Assembly (NCBI GenBank): GCA_052170135.1
Contig: JBQNBC010000016.1
Coordinates: 1 to 31,117 of the forward strand
Reading direction: 5' to 3'
DNA: 31,117 nucleotides
Origin: Wolinella sp052170135
GTDB taxonomy: Bacteria > Campylobacterota > Campylobacteria > Campylobacterales > Helicobacteraceae
The notes below the pieces were generated by a model. It searched no databases, had not been told where the DNA came from, and saw only the letters and a program-made list of their open reading frames with translations. The translations under genes were made by a program, and so were the position numbers. Below, piece by piece: positions 15,651 to 24,164 of this stretch; the stretch's first letter is position 1; every line of letters starts with the position of its first letter.

Positions 15651-16267
15651 TAGCCTAGAATCCCTAGCACACTCTCTCCACCACAAACACTATCACCCTC
15701 GCATACTTTTAGGCTAATATTTTTTGGAAGCACAAGCTCAAGTCTTCCGCATCGCATAAATCCAATGCGCTCACACTCTTTAAGCTGAGAATTCACGCTT
15801 GGATAAGTAAAAATATTTCTCTTGAAAACCTTGGGTGAAAGTTTCATGTTAAAAGTGCCAAATGCCGAATCAAATAAAATTGTCGTGCTTGCATTCAGGA
15901 GCTTGCCTAACTTATCATCAACTAGTCGCAAACCCTCTATCATTGTAATTGCAACCACTCTGCTCTTTAATGGTGCGCGCACGACACCAACCCTCCAAAG
16001 CGGAGAGTCTATTACGACAATACAACAATCATCTTTCGTTTCAATTCTCTCCACCACACCATCAATTGGAGCAAAAAGTAAATTATCCCCGCTCTCAGCC
16101 GGGATTCTCTCTGGGTTGTAATGACCAACTAGCGCGATAGTTAGCACAATGAATGCCAAAAAAGCACCAACATTACAACTAATCGCCAAACAAAACAGCA
16201 CGAGGAATCCAGAAATCCCTACGCATCTCCAGCCCTCTCTGGCAATAATCTGTGTCGTAGTCTTCAT
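15650..16267 (-). CDS. Phosphatidylserine decarboxylase-like protein, possibly non-catalytic
   Basis: This 205-aa protein has two hydrophobic segments at its N-terminus (about 17-48) followed by a PSD-type barrel (LLFAPIDGVVERIE at 63-76; RLELVLPKNISLKVCEGDSVCGGE near 175-197). It resembles the short type of phosphatidylserine decarboxylase and sits immediately before pssA. Expected active-site features are missing. The usual HVNRAP histidine region reads VGVVRAP (93-99). The site of self-cleavage, normally Gly-Ser before RVD-type sequence, reads CGRLELVLP (173-181) with no Ser. The reading frame is otherwise intact. It may be a pseudoenzyme or divergent partner, with true Psd elsewhere. The ATG at 16267 lies 4 nt after a G10 run. 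Confidence 0.75.
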   Translation of the reverse strand: MKTTTQIIAREGWRCVGISGFLVLFCLAISCNVGAFLAFIVLTIALVGHYNPERIPAESGDNLLFAPIDGVVERIETKDDCCIVVIDSPLWRVGVVRAPLKSRVVAITMIEGLRLVDDKLGKLLNASTTILFDSAFGTFNMKLSPKVFKRNIFTYPSVNSQLKECERIGFMRCGRLELVLPKNISLKVCEGDSVCGGESVLGILG

Positions 16268-16271
16268 GTCA

Positions 16272-16281
16272 CCCCCCCCCC
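16272..16281 (-). repeat. G10 homopolymer in the ribosome-binding position of the PSD-like gene
   Basis: Ten C on the plus strand read as G10 on the coding strand, preceded by A8 and followed by TGACATG, so the run lies where the Shine-Dalgarno sequence should be. Such tracts are classical slipped-strand mispairing sites in Helicobacter and Campylobacter. Here a length change would alter ribosome-binding spacing rather than reading frame. Confidence 0.85.
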
Positions 16282-16299
16282 TTTTTTTTATGATTGTTT

Positions 16300-18243
16300 T
16301 TACGCTTCAAGCTCGCTATCTATGGCTACCAGCCGACTTTCCATGCCTTGCGCTTCTTCAAATTCCTTAATAATCTCTCGCACACGAGCACCACTAATAG
16401 TCTCTTTATCAAATAACTCATGAACTATAGCCTCTATCGCGTCACGGTAATCTTCTAGGCTCTTTTTAACCGCGCTATATCGCTCATCTAGAGATGCCTT
16501 AACATAAGAATCAACCTCCTCTGCGGTCTTTTCACTAAAATCCCTAGAAGTTGCACCGCCACCAAGAAATAGATTCTTTTGCTTTTCAAGCACCATTAAC
16601 CCAACTACCTCAGTCATACCATAATGGCTCACCATTCCTTTTATTATGTCAGTAGTACGCTCTAAATCATTGCTTGCACCTGTTGAAATTTCACCAATAA
16701 ATACATCCTCGGCTGCACGCCCACCAAGTAGCACATCAACCTCAGCAATCAACTCGTGCTTCTGCATGAGATATTTATTCTCTTCTGGCGTATTTAGAGT
16801 ATACCCAAGTGCCGCAAGCCCACGAGGTATAATAGACACCTTACTAACACGCCGCGCACCCTTAGTAATCTCTGCAATAAGTGCATGACCACTCTCATGG
16901 TAAGCGACAATCCTCTTCTCTTTTGGTGAAATCCTACGTGATTTTTTCTCTAGTCCGGCGATCCCACGCTCCACAGCCTCTTTGAAGTCGCTCTGCTCAA
17001 CCTCTAACTTATTTGCACGCCCAGCCAAAAGCGCTGCCTCATTGACAATATTTGCCAAATCAGCCCCAGCAAGACCAGCGGTAAGCTTCGCAATCTCGGA
17101 TAAGTCAACATCTCGTGCAATCTTAATGCTCTGAATATGGATTTTTAAAACCTCTATTCTCCCATTATAATCTGGCTTATCAACCAACACTTGTCTATCA
17201 AATCTTCCTGGACGCAATAGCGCAGGATCTAGAACCTCAGGACGATTTGTCGCAGCTAACACAATGACTGGGGAAGACTCAGAACCAAAGCCATCCATCT
17301 CAGCCAAAAGCTGATTTAGCGTCTGCTCACGCTCATCATTTCCGCTAATCATACCCCCAGCAGCCCTACTCTTTCCAATTGCATCAATCTCATCAATAAA
17401 AATAATCGATGGCGATTCCTTCTTTGCAGTCTCAAACAAGTCGCGCACCCTACTAGCACCAACACCAACGAACATCTCAATAAAACTACTACCACTCACA
17501 GAAAAAAATGGTACGCTAGCCTCACCAGCAACAGCCTTAGCAAGTAGTGTCTTACCTGTCCCTGGAGGCCCTACAAGCAACACACCTTTAGGAATCTTCG
17601 CACCTAAGTTTAGGTAACGATCTGGATTCTTAAGAAAATCAACAATCTCAACAACCTCATCCTTGGCTTCATTATTTCCAGCCATATCATCAAATTTAAT
17701 ATTCGGCTTTTCGGAATTAATAAGCCTTTTAGAACTACCCATGCCAAGTATTCCACCACCCATATTGCGTTGCATACGTGACGCAAGAAACATCCAAATA
17801 GCAAAAAATATAAAAACTGGCAACACCCAGCCAAAAAGCATATCAGTTAGCCAGTTACCCTCAGTGTAGCCACTGTATTCTATTTCATGCTTATCAAGCA
17901 GAGGTATTAATGTCTGATCTGGTGTAACACGCTTGACGTTGTAGATAGTCTTTGTACCGCTCTTGTCAGACACCGCTTTTATCATTGTCTGACCTATTGC
18001 GACAAAATTCACCTCTTTACTTTCAATTAGTTTTTTTAGTTCAAAGTAATTGATGTTTTTGTTTACCGTACTACCACCAAGTCTACTGCCGATAGAATCT
18101 ACAGTACTACCGTCCCCAGAGAATGTACGGAAAAGCAGAATTGCGACAATAGAAAAAATCGCAAAAAGCATAAGTGGATTTTGATTAAAGAAATTTTGAT
18201 TTTTATCATGTCTGTTTTTATCATCAGGTTGATTAGGAGGCAT
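16300..18243 (-). CDS. ftsH: ATP-dependent zinc metalloprotease FtsH
   Basis: This 647-aa inner-membrane AAA+ protease degrades misfolded membrane proteins and some regulatory proteins. It has a transmembrane helix at about 23-39, a periplasmic domain (about 45-130), a second helix (134-154), the AAA domain with Walker A GPPGTGKT (225-232), Walker B IIFIDEID (280-287) and SRH region ATNRPEVLDPALLRPGRFDR (331-350), and the M41 peptidase motif HESGH (449-453). Length is normal. ATG at 18243 follows AAGGAATTTAT. It is downstream of prmA (17-nt gap) and upstream of the PSD-like gene, as in related genomes. Confidence 0.97.
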   Translation of the reverse strand: MPPNQPDDKNRHDKNQNFFNQNPLMLFAIFSIVAILLFRTFSGDGSTVDSIGSRLGGSTVNKNINYFELKKLIESKEVNFVAIGQTMIKAVSDKSGTKTIYNVKRVTPDQTLIPLLDKHEIEYSGYTEGNWLTDMLFGWVLPVFIFFAIWMFLASRMQRNMGGGILGMGSSKRLINSEKPNIKFDDMAGNNEAKDEVVEIVDFLKNPDRYLNLGAKIPKGVLLVGPPGTGKTLLAKAVAGEASVPFFSVSGSSFIEMFVGVGASRVRDLFETAKKESPSIIFIDEIDAIGKSRAAGGMISGNDEREQTLNQLLAEMDGFGSESSPVIVLAATNRPEVLDPALLRPGRFDRQVLVDKPDYNGRIEVLKIHIQSIKIARDVDLSEIAKLTAGLAGADLANIVNEAALLAGRANKLEVEQSDFKEAVERGIAGLEKKSRRISPKEKRIVAYHESGHALIAEITKGARRVSKVSIIPRGLAALGYTLNTPEENKYLMQKHELIAEVDVLLGGRAAEDVFIGEISTGASNDLERTTDIIKGMVSHYGMTEVVGLMVLEKQKNLFLGGGATSRDFSEKTAEEVDSYVKASLDERYSAVKKSLEDYRDAIEAIVHELFDKETISGARVREIIKEFEEAQGMESRLVAIDSELEA

Positions 18244-18260
18244 ATAAATTCCTTAAAATA

Positions 18261-19088
18261 TTATTTTTTATATAACTTAAGCGTTACCCACTCCTCTTGA
18301 AGAATCTCATCAACGAGAGTGCATTCACTAAATTTTCGCAAAACATCTTCTCTGTAACTCTCTAAAATTCCAGAAAGCACTAGAAAACCGCCACTGGCAA
18401 GCCTTGATACAAGCTGTGGGGCGAGCAAAATCAATATAGAGGCGACAATATTTGCAGTAATCAAATAATATTCTCCGCTAGCCTCACCAATAGACCCAAC
18501 CCATGAATTACCAAAGCTAACACTATTTAGAGAAGCATTTTTATACGCCTCACTAACAGCAAACTCATCAGTATCACACACTTCCACAATTCCACCCAAT
18601 TTCAGCGCAGCAATACCAAGAATCCCACTACCGCAGCCAACATCAAGGATACGCTTACGATCTAACTTCATATCCCCAATAAATTTCAGGCAAGCACTTG
18701 TTGTGCCGTGATGCCCAGAACCAAAAGCTAACGCAGGGTCAATCAAGATATCGATACAATCATCCTTTGGATTATGCCACGACGGACGTATATAAAATGG
18801 TGAGCACTCAATAGGATGTATAGACTGCCTATATAGCTCTACCCAGTCCCGATTCTCCTTTACCTCAAGAGAATGCAAAAAACTAACCTTCTCACCACTT
18901 CGCTCGCTTAATAAGCCAGAAAAGTCATGGAGAGAATCAACAAGCCATAGCAACTCATCCTCACTACGAATTACTATCGACCCATCAATCTCCTCAATAG
19001 CCTCGCCAGTAGACTCTATCAGAAAATCTTCAAATAACTCAATATAAGAACTAGGCGTTATCACCAGCTCGTGATAATATCTATCCAT
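18261..19088 (-). CDS. prmA: Ribosomal protein L11 methyltransferase
   Basis: This 275-aa S-adenosylmethionine-dependent enzyme trimethylates ribosomal protein L11. It has an N-terminal substrate domain, the LIDPALAFGSGHHGTTSACL block (about 114-133), the SAM-binding loop ILDVGCGSGILGIAA and the catalytic-loop region TANIVASIL. ATG at 19088 overlaps the cheY stop as TAATG. The order cheY-prmA-ftsH is conserved in Helicobacter and Campylobacter (from memory). Confidence 0.93.
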   Translation of the reverse strand: MDRYYHELVITPSSYIELFEDFLIESTGEAIEEIDGSIVIRSEDELLWLVDSLHDFSGLLSERSGEKVSFLHSLEVKENRDWVELYRQSIHPIECSPFYIRPSWHNPKDDCIDILIDPALAFGSGHHGTTSACLKFIGDMKLDRKRILDVGCGSGILGIAALKLGGIVEVCDTDEFAVSEAYKNASLNSVSFGNSWVGSIGEASGEYYLITANIVASILILLAPQLVSRLASGGFLVLSGILESYREDVLRKFSECTLVDEILQEEWVTLKLYKK

Positions 19089-19465
19089 TAACCTTCATTA
19101 ATTCCCAATACAGCTTCAAGCTTATCTTTGAGAACCTGTGGAGTAAAAGGCTTGACAATGTAGTTATTTACGCCTGCTTTTAATGCAGTTATAACCTCGG
19201 CCTTACCACCCTCTGTAGTAACCATAATTATAGGAATATCAGTAAACCGCTGATCTGCGCGCACTTTTTTAACCAGTTCCAATCCATTCATCTCTGGCAT
19301 ATTCCAGTCCGTAATAAGAACTTTAATATCAGAGTTTGCATCCATCTTTTCCCAGCCTTCTACTCCGTTTTCACCCTCTAGCACATCGTTATAGCCGAGT
19401 CGCGATAGCGTATTCTTTATAATTCGTCTCATAGTAGAGCTGTCGTCAACTACCAACAGTTTCAA
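19088..19465 (-). CDS. cheY: Chemotaxis response regulator CheY
   Basis: This 125-aa single receiver domain carries the standard residues: D7/D8, phosphoacceptor D53 (ITDWNMPEMNG), T83/T84 and K105 (VKPF). Phosphorylated by CheA, it binds the flagellar switch to set rotation sense. Its sequence and neighbours match H. pylori CheY1. The start is TTG at 19465, justified by AGGAG exactly 5 nt upstream and by homology beginning at MKLLVVDDS. A second, different receiver gene is at 2465-2851. Confidence 0.93.
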   Translation of the reverse strand: MKLLVVDDSSTMRRIIKNTLSRLGYNDVLEGENGVEGWEKMDANSDIKVLITDWNMPEMNGLELVKKVRADQRFTDIPIIMVTTEGGKAEVITALKAGVNNYIVKPFTPQVLKDKLEAVLGINEG

Positions 19466-19511
19466 TTTCGCTCCTTTTGCAATAGTTCCTCAAATTCTGC
19501 TTCTAAAATAG

Positions 19512-19517
19512 ATGATA
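19512..19517 (-). promoter_or_regulatory. Candidate -10 element for cheY-prmA-ftsH
   Basis: TATCAT on the minus strand, preceded by a T-rich stretch (GATTTTTTGTGT), lies 47 nt upstream of the cheY start in the 125-bp gap after the HrgA-like gene. Confidence 0.35.
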
Positions 19518-19590
19518 ACACAAAAAATCTAAGGCACATACGATAGTTTGAAATTTTATCAAATTTTTAATTAATTATCTCGTCGCAACT

Positions 19591-20514
19591 CTAATCTTTG
19601 TATGCTTTGTGTGATATTTTTACCCTAGTACGCTGCTCTAAAACCTTTGGCTTGCCAGTCTTATAGTAGATAGCAACAGAATCGACAACCTCTTTAAACT
19701 CAACATTCTCACGAACAATCCTATCAACAGAGTGCCAATCAATCTCCATACGCATCCTCGCAGGGTAGACTATGTCGCTTTCACTCGGATTTTCTACATT
19801 TAGAACGATAACACCAATTCCATGGAGATTTGATAGCATTTTTAGCTCACTATCGACATTAGTCGCGATTGCGCTTGTCACAAGATACCCCTCATGTGCC
19901 CAACTTGAGTTACTCACTGCTTGAAAAAAGCTCTTGCGCACATTTGACCTATTTAGCTCACGCTTTACTTCAAACGACCACCACCGCACGCGCGACGCTC
20001 CAGCATCCTTTAGACACTCCCTTGTTACCGTATCAAATTCACCATCAAGAATCTGCACCGCCACCATATCAGGATGGAGCCAAATATTCCCGTCATTTCC
20101 AAAGCTATTTTTGGAGCGCTTCTCATCGATCCTATGCCAATAAAGTCCCAACTCCTCGCGTAAATAGTGCCCTAATAGTGGATATAAATCCTGCTCTAAA
20201 AGTCGCTCTTGTACGCTAGATTCCTTTATTGGATCATCTTTGCCGCTATTAAACCAATACCGCCTAGGACTTGGCTTGTCCTGCCAAAGTATCCCTGCGC
20301 TAGCTAGCGCATCTTTTTTAGCCCCAATCTCTGACACCACCTGACTGAGTAGCTCTCTTTCACTATGGATCGCTTTGCTTCTGTCTTGCTTATCTTTATA
20401 GAGTTCTGGATACTTTGTGATTATCGCACTAGCTATCTCACGCGCACTAAAACGCTCCTTTAGATTTGCTTTTAAAAACTCCACAATTTGCGCAGTTTGC
20501 GTTGGCTGTTTCAC
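19591..20514 (-). CDS. HrgA-like protein: HARE-HTH domain plus PD-(D/E)XK-type nuclease-like domain
   Basis: This 307-aa protein resembles H. pylori HrgA as I remember it, a gene associated with a restriction-modification locus. Residues about 1-88 look like a HARE-HTH winged-helix domain (IVEFLKANLKERFSAREIASAI; SQVVSEIGAKKDAL; RRYWFN), a domain proposed to link DNA modification recognition to effectors. The C-terminal half has P148-D149 (HPDMVAV), E182-x-K184 (SFEVKREL) and Q198 (SFFQAVSNSSWAHEGYLV), consistent with a PD-(D/E)XK nuclease core. The start is GTG at 20514, overlapping the hisA stop (GTGA). No methyltransferase is nearby. Domain calls are from motifs; the function is inference. 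Confidence 0.7.
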   Translation of the reverse strand: MKQPTQTAQIVEFLKANLKERFSAREIASAIITKYPELYKDKQDRSKAIHSERELLSQVVSEIGAKKDALASAGILWQDKPSPRRYWFNSGKDDPIKESSVQERLLEQDLYPLLGHYLREELGLYWHRIDEKRSKNSFGNDGNIWLHPDMVAVQILDGEFDTVTRECLKDAGASRVRWWSFEVKRELNRSNVRKSFFQAVSNSSWAHEGYLVTSAIATNVDSELKMLSNLHGIGVIVLNVENPSESDIVYPARMRMEIDWHSVDRIVRENVEFKEVVDSVAIYYKTGKPKVLEQRTRVKISHKAYKD

Positions 20515-21230
20515 CGCTCTCCTCCATATCGCGCATAGAGTGCTCTAAGGTCAATGCGCTCCTCGTAAAATGCTTTGCCAACAATCACGCCACCTATCCC
20601 ATCGCACGCATCTAAAAGTGGTATTTCAGCCTCGCTTGCAAGCCCACCACTTGCTATTGTAAAGTGTCCAGATGCACGCGCAATTGCATTAGTAAATTCA
20701 CGATTAACTCCCTCTAACGTGCCATCTTTTGAAATGTCAGTGCAGATTATTGCATCCAGTGGCACGTTGCGAAAGATAGTCGCTAGCTCTACCGCCTCTA
20801 TCTCACCTTTTTCAGCCCAGCCATCAACAGCGACATATCCATCTTTTGCATCAATCCCTACTGCTATTTTATAGCGACTCGCCATCTCTTTGACAAAGTC
20901 TGGATTTCTCATCGCTATCGAGCCTAAAATCACCCTGTCAATGCCAAGCTCCACATACCGTCTTATCGTTGCTTCATCACGGATTCCTCCGCCTAGCTCG
21001 ATTTTGAGATTACACGATTCTCTTATTTTACGTATCTGCTCTAGATTCTTTGGCTCGCCAGCAAATGCACCATTTAGGTCAACAATATGCAACCACTCTG
21101 CGCCAAAATCTTCAAACATTTTCGCAAGCTCGCTGGGCTCATCGCTGTAAACCTTCGCGCTATCCATGATGCCCTTTGTGAGGCGCACTGCCTTACCATC
21201 TTTTAAGTCAATAGCTGGAATTAGCTCCAC
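20511..21230 (-). CDS. hisA: Phosphoribosylformimino-5-aminoimidazole carboxamide ribotide isomerase
   Basis: This 239-aa TIM-barrel isomerase carries out the fourth step of histidine synthesis (ProFAR to PRFAR). Motifs: MELIPAIDLKDGKAVRL at the start with catalytic Asp, ELGGGIRDEATI in the first half, and the matching second-half region TDISKDGTLEGVN and ASGGLASEAEI. I chose the GTG at 21230 because AAGGAG lies 6 nt upstream and the family begins at IPAIDL; the open frame extends to 21251. It follows hisH by 10 nt. hisF and the remaining his genes are not in the window. Confidence 0.93.
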   Translation of the reverse strand: MELIPAIDLKDGKAVRLTKGIMDSAKVYSDEPSELAKMFEDFGAEWLHIVDLNGAFAGEPKNLEQIRKIRESCNLKIELGGGIRDEATIRRYVELGIDRVILGSIAMRNPDFVKEMASRYKIAVGIDAKDGYVAVDGWAEKGEIEAVELATIFRNVPLDAIICTDISKDGTLEGVNREFTNAIARASGHFTIASGGLASEAEIPLLDACDGIGGVIVGKAFYEERIDLRALYARYGGER

Positions 21231-21240
21231 AAATAACTCC

Positions 21241-21855
21241 TTAAATTTCACAAAAGTTTTTCAAAATTCTCAGCCCATTTTCATGGCTCTTTTCTGGATG
21301 TGGCTGAAAACCATACAGATTCTCTCGCTCTATTGCACTTACAAATTTATACCCATACTCACACACTCCAAGTACATCATTTGGATTCTTAACTTGTGCG
21401 TGAAAGCTGTGGACGAAATATAGATAAAACTCATCGCCAAGCCCATTAAATAGTGTGCTATGCTTACTCACCAAGAATCGATTCCAGCCCATATGTGGTA
21501 TCTTTTCGCCAGAATTTAACATTGCCTTATCAAAAGCAACAACATCACCTTTAATCAGCCCAAGCCCCTCATGCTCGCCAAACTCATAGCTCCGCTCAAA
21601 AAGTAGCTGCATACCTAAGCAGATTCCCAAAATCGGTCTTCCACTCTTTGCATACTCAAGTAGTGCTTCTGCCATGCCCGATTCCTTCAAGTGCGCCATG
21701 GCATCACCAAATGCCCCTACCCCAGGCAACACAAGTCTATCATAGCTAAAAATCCTGCTCGCTTCTCTCTCGATTCTTGTATCTATACCGACTTTTTTAA
21801 AAGCATTGTAAACACTGGCCAGATTCCCGATGTTGTAGTTTATGATTCCTATCAT
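21241..21855 (-). CDS. hisH: Imidazole glycerol phosphate synthase, glutamine amidotransferase subunit
   Basis: This 204-aa class I glutaminase passes ammonia to HisF, converting PRFAR to IGP and AICAR. The catalytic triad is visible: Cys in ILGICLGMQLLFE, and His and Glu in GFQPHPEKS. The N-terminal IGIINYNIGNLASV and VLPGVGAFGDAM are typical. ATG at 21855 overlaps the stop of the upstream PDC protein as TAATG. Confidence 0.94.
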   Translation of the reverse strand: MIGIINYNIGNLASVYNAFKKVGIDTRIEREASRIFSYDRLVLPGVGAFGDAMAHLKESGMAEALLEYAKSGRPILGICLGMQLLFERSYEFGEHEGLGLIKGDVVAFDKAMLNSGEKIPHMGWNRFLVSKHSTLFNGLGDEFYLYFVHSFHAQVKNPNDVLGVCEYGYKFVSAIERENLYGFQPHPEKSHENGLRILKNFCEI

Positions 21856-22760
21856 TATCGCTCCCCAGCTGCGTAGGCAAAGCGTATATAGACCGATAAT
21901 CCAAGCAAAAGCATTGTAACGCCGCCAAGCAAATAGACGGCATAGATGATCTTGTCTGGTTCGATAATGGTGAATTTAAAGACAAGCATAAGAGCTTCAA
22001 TAGATATAGCAATGATAATAGAACCAAGGAAACGTATCATCGTCTGATGCACAGCACGCGAAGCATCGCCCTTGCTACGTCCTAGCACCTCCTCCTCAAA
22101 TATTGCCTTTACAAGGTCAAAAATCGCTAGCGAAAGAGTAAGAAGAATCGTCGCCTCAAACACCTCTTTAATATCAAGTTCATTAAAGTGAAGAACAGCC
22201 TGATGCATGCTAAAAATTCCCTTTAAAAATAGGAAAAACGCCACAGAGCACAGCATAATGGAAAGCGTCGCATATACTATCTTGCCAAATCGAGTAAAAC
22301 CGCGAGTAATAGGCGTAGGGCGCGATAAAAGCAGCGCTTGCTCCAATTTTATATCCATGCATACCACATACCACAAGTTACCATCTTTATCATAAAGCGG
22401 ATACGCGACTGTTACTACAAGCTCGCCTGTGTTTTGTGTCGGATATGGATCAGTCAGGATGCACTTTTTCTCTTTTATCGCTTGATAAAAATAGGATCGT
22501 TCATTTAGGTTGCTACCAACACCACCGCGCTGTTTAGGGTCATTTGTGATAGTTTCTGAGGCTTGAGTGCCATGCGCATCAAGCACATATAATGCATTAA
22601 TAACACCAGTCTCGCTATCTATTTTGTGCATCCCTTCTAGCACCTTATTTAGCTCAATATACGGGAGATGATTCTTTATATTTCGGTTAAAAAGATAGCA
22701 TGCGTATGCTCTTATCTCATACCTTAGGTCGTTAAATTGTGAAATCTCTTGCGATAGCAT
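21855..22760 (-). CDS. PDC/Cache sensor-type membrane protein
   Basis: This 301-aa protein has an N-terminal PDC-like region (about 1-150: INALYVLDAHGTQASE, LNERSYFYQAIKEKKCILTDPY, LVVTVAYPLYDKDGNLWYVVCMDI), followed by four hydrophobic segments (about 161-182, 200-216, 238-257 and 268-290). Its relatives in Campylobacter and Helicobacter have been labelled general glycosylation pathway protein, a label I would not trust. No kinase, HAMP or methyl-accepting domain follows, so any signal output would be through the membrane part or a partner. No N-terminal transmembrane helix is seen, so the PDC part may be cytoplasmic. Function unknown. Confidence 0.75.
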   Translation of the reverse strand: MLSQEISQFNDLRYEIRAYACYLFNRNIKNHLPYIELNKVLEGMHKIDSETGVINALYVLDAHGTQASETITNDPKQRGGVGSNLNERSYFYQAIKEKKCILTDPYPTQNTGELVVTVAYPLYDKDGNLWYVVCMDIKLEQALLLSRPTPITRGFTRFGKIVYATLSIMLCSVAFFLFLKGIFSMHQAVLHFNELDIKEVFEATILLTLSLAIFDLVKAIFEEEVLGRSKGDASRAVHQTMIRFLGSIIIAISIEALMLVFKFTIIEPDKIIYAVYLLGGVTMLLLGLSVYIRFAYAAGER

Positions 22761-22777
22761 CCTATCTACCCCTTATT

Positions 22778-23584
22778 CTATATCTTAATATTATCAAGCT
22801 CACGCTCAATATAACTCCGAAACACATCGCTATACCCTTTGCCATCTGGAATCTTCTCCGCAAAGCTTGCGAGCAACAATGCATAATCCTCTAATGACAA
22901 GTTTCCTTTAAGAATCTCATACTTCAATAGTAGCCAATAAGTATTTAACACATCGCTTTCACAATACTCATCGATTCTCTCCTGCTCGCCAGCAAAATAG
23001 AGCTTATAGACATCATCACCATGCACATCATATTTCCCAGGTAGTCCACACATCGCGCATACTGTATCTAGCCGTAGCGAACGCTCGCCGGTACCATAAC
23101 TCCCCAGACTGTCATACAAATCCGTATGAAACTGCTCGCTATATCTATAGCGATAGTTTTCCCATTTGCTAATACCAACACTAGGATCGTTTACTTCGAA
23201 GTAAACAGGCACGCTAATGTTATATTTCATCGCTCTTAAAAGCATCATCGGCATATCAAATCCACGCCCATTAAAGCTAACAAGCCTCGGTGATTTCTGA
23301 TTTACATAAGCGAGAAACTTACCAAGAATCTCACGCTCATCTTTACCATTAGCAAAACAACCAACTCGTAGAAAATTCCCACTATCATCAATTAAAACTG
23401 CCGCAAGACTTACGATTTTATGAAAAGGATGAGGCAAAAACGTGCTCCCATTTTTTTCTTTCTGCATAACAAAAGCCTGCTCGCACACCTCTAAATCACT
23501 CCCAGAGCATCCCCATTGCGAACGCAAAAACTCCACATCAGGAACTGTCTCACAGTCAAAAACACATACACGCCTAGAGCTCAT
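22778..23584 (-). CDS. PolB-type 3'-5' exonuclease (DEDDy family)
   Basis: This 268-aa protein matches the predicted 3'-5' exonucleases related to the PolB proofreading domain. The acidic active-site residues are present: D10 and E12 (FDCET), D110 (SFNGRGFDMP), and Y207 with D211 (YCESD), the DEDDy pattern. Family members act on DNA or RNA 3' ends; the physiological substrate is not known to me. ATG at 23584 follows GGAGGTAGT. It lies 10 nt after comF and 17 nt before the PDC gene, so it is part of the long minus-strand run. Confidence 0.85.
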   Translation of the reverse strand: MSSRRVCVFDCETVPDVEFLRSQWGCSGSDLEVCEQAFVMQKEKNGSTFLPHPFHKIVSLAAVLIDDSGNFLRVGCFANGKDEREILGKFLAYVNQKSPRLVSFNGRGFDMPMMLLRAMKYNISVPVYFEVNDPSVGISKWENYRYRYSEQFHTDLYDSLGSYGTGERSLRLDTVCAMCGLPGKYDVHGDDVYKLYFAGEQERIDEYCESDVLNTYWLLLKYEILKGNLSLEDYALLLASFAEKIPDGKGYSDVFRSYIERELDNIKI

Positions 23585-23594
23585 ACTACCTCCA

Positions 23595-24164
23595 TTATTT
23601 CACGATTCCTCGCGCATCGCTTAAACATATTCCAAAAAGGACACTAGCACCACCAATCTCAACAGCCCGCTTAGCCTCTAACATGGTGCTGCCGGTTGTT
23701 ATCAAATCATCAAACAACACCACATCCCCAGACAAAGAATTGGCATAAAATCCGCGTGGATTCTTCTGTCTAAACTCCAAGCTCCGCCCAGCATAACTCA
23801 CTCGATTCTTTGCTCTTAGCACGCCGACTTTGGGCTTAATTCCAGTACATTTAAAGGCTCTAGCAATAATAGCCGTATGAGAATACCCTCCATTTGGCTC
23901 ATCATCAAGCGCGATTCCGCTGACATTTTCAAATCTAGCCTCTTTTAAGAAAAAATGCGCCGCCTTTTGCGCCAATAGAGCAAAAATCTTGCTCCCAACT
24001 ACCGAATATTTACTATGCAGGCACTCTCTAATCTCATCAAAATCATAAAAACTATACACACTAAAGCCGTCTATATCGCGCTTTTGCGGTACTATTTGTA
24101 TCCACTCTAGACACTCTTTGCATATTATATTTAGCGACCAGCGTGCGCACAATACACACTTCAT
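23595..24164 (-). CDS. comF: ComF family phosphoribosyltransferase-like protein
   Basis: This 189-aa protein has an N-terminal four-cysteine zinc-finger (CVLC and CKEC in the first 20 residues) and a type I PRTase fold with the PRPP-binding loop VVLFDDLITTGSTM near 150-163. ComF proteins take part in natural transformation, in which many Helicobacter and Campylobacter are proficient. The ATG at 24164 overlaps the tmk stop as ATGA; the frame remains open to 24197, but that part is inside tmk. The gene order tmk-comF matches H. pylori. Confidence 0.85.
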   Translation of the reverse strand: MKCVLCARWSLNIICKECLEWIQIVPQKRDIDGFSVYSFYDFDEIRECLHSKYSVVGSKIFALLAQKAAHFFLKEARFENVSGIALDDEPNGGYSHTAIIARAFKCTGIKPKVGVLRAKNRVSYAGRSLEFRQKNPRGFYANSLSGDVVLFDDLITTGSTMLEAKRAVEIGGASVLFGICLSDARGIVK

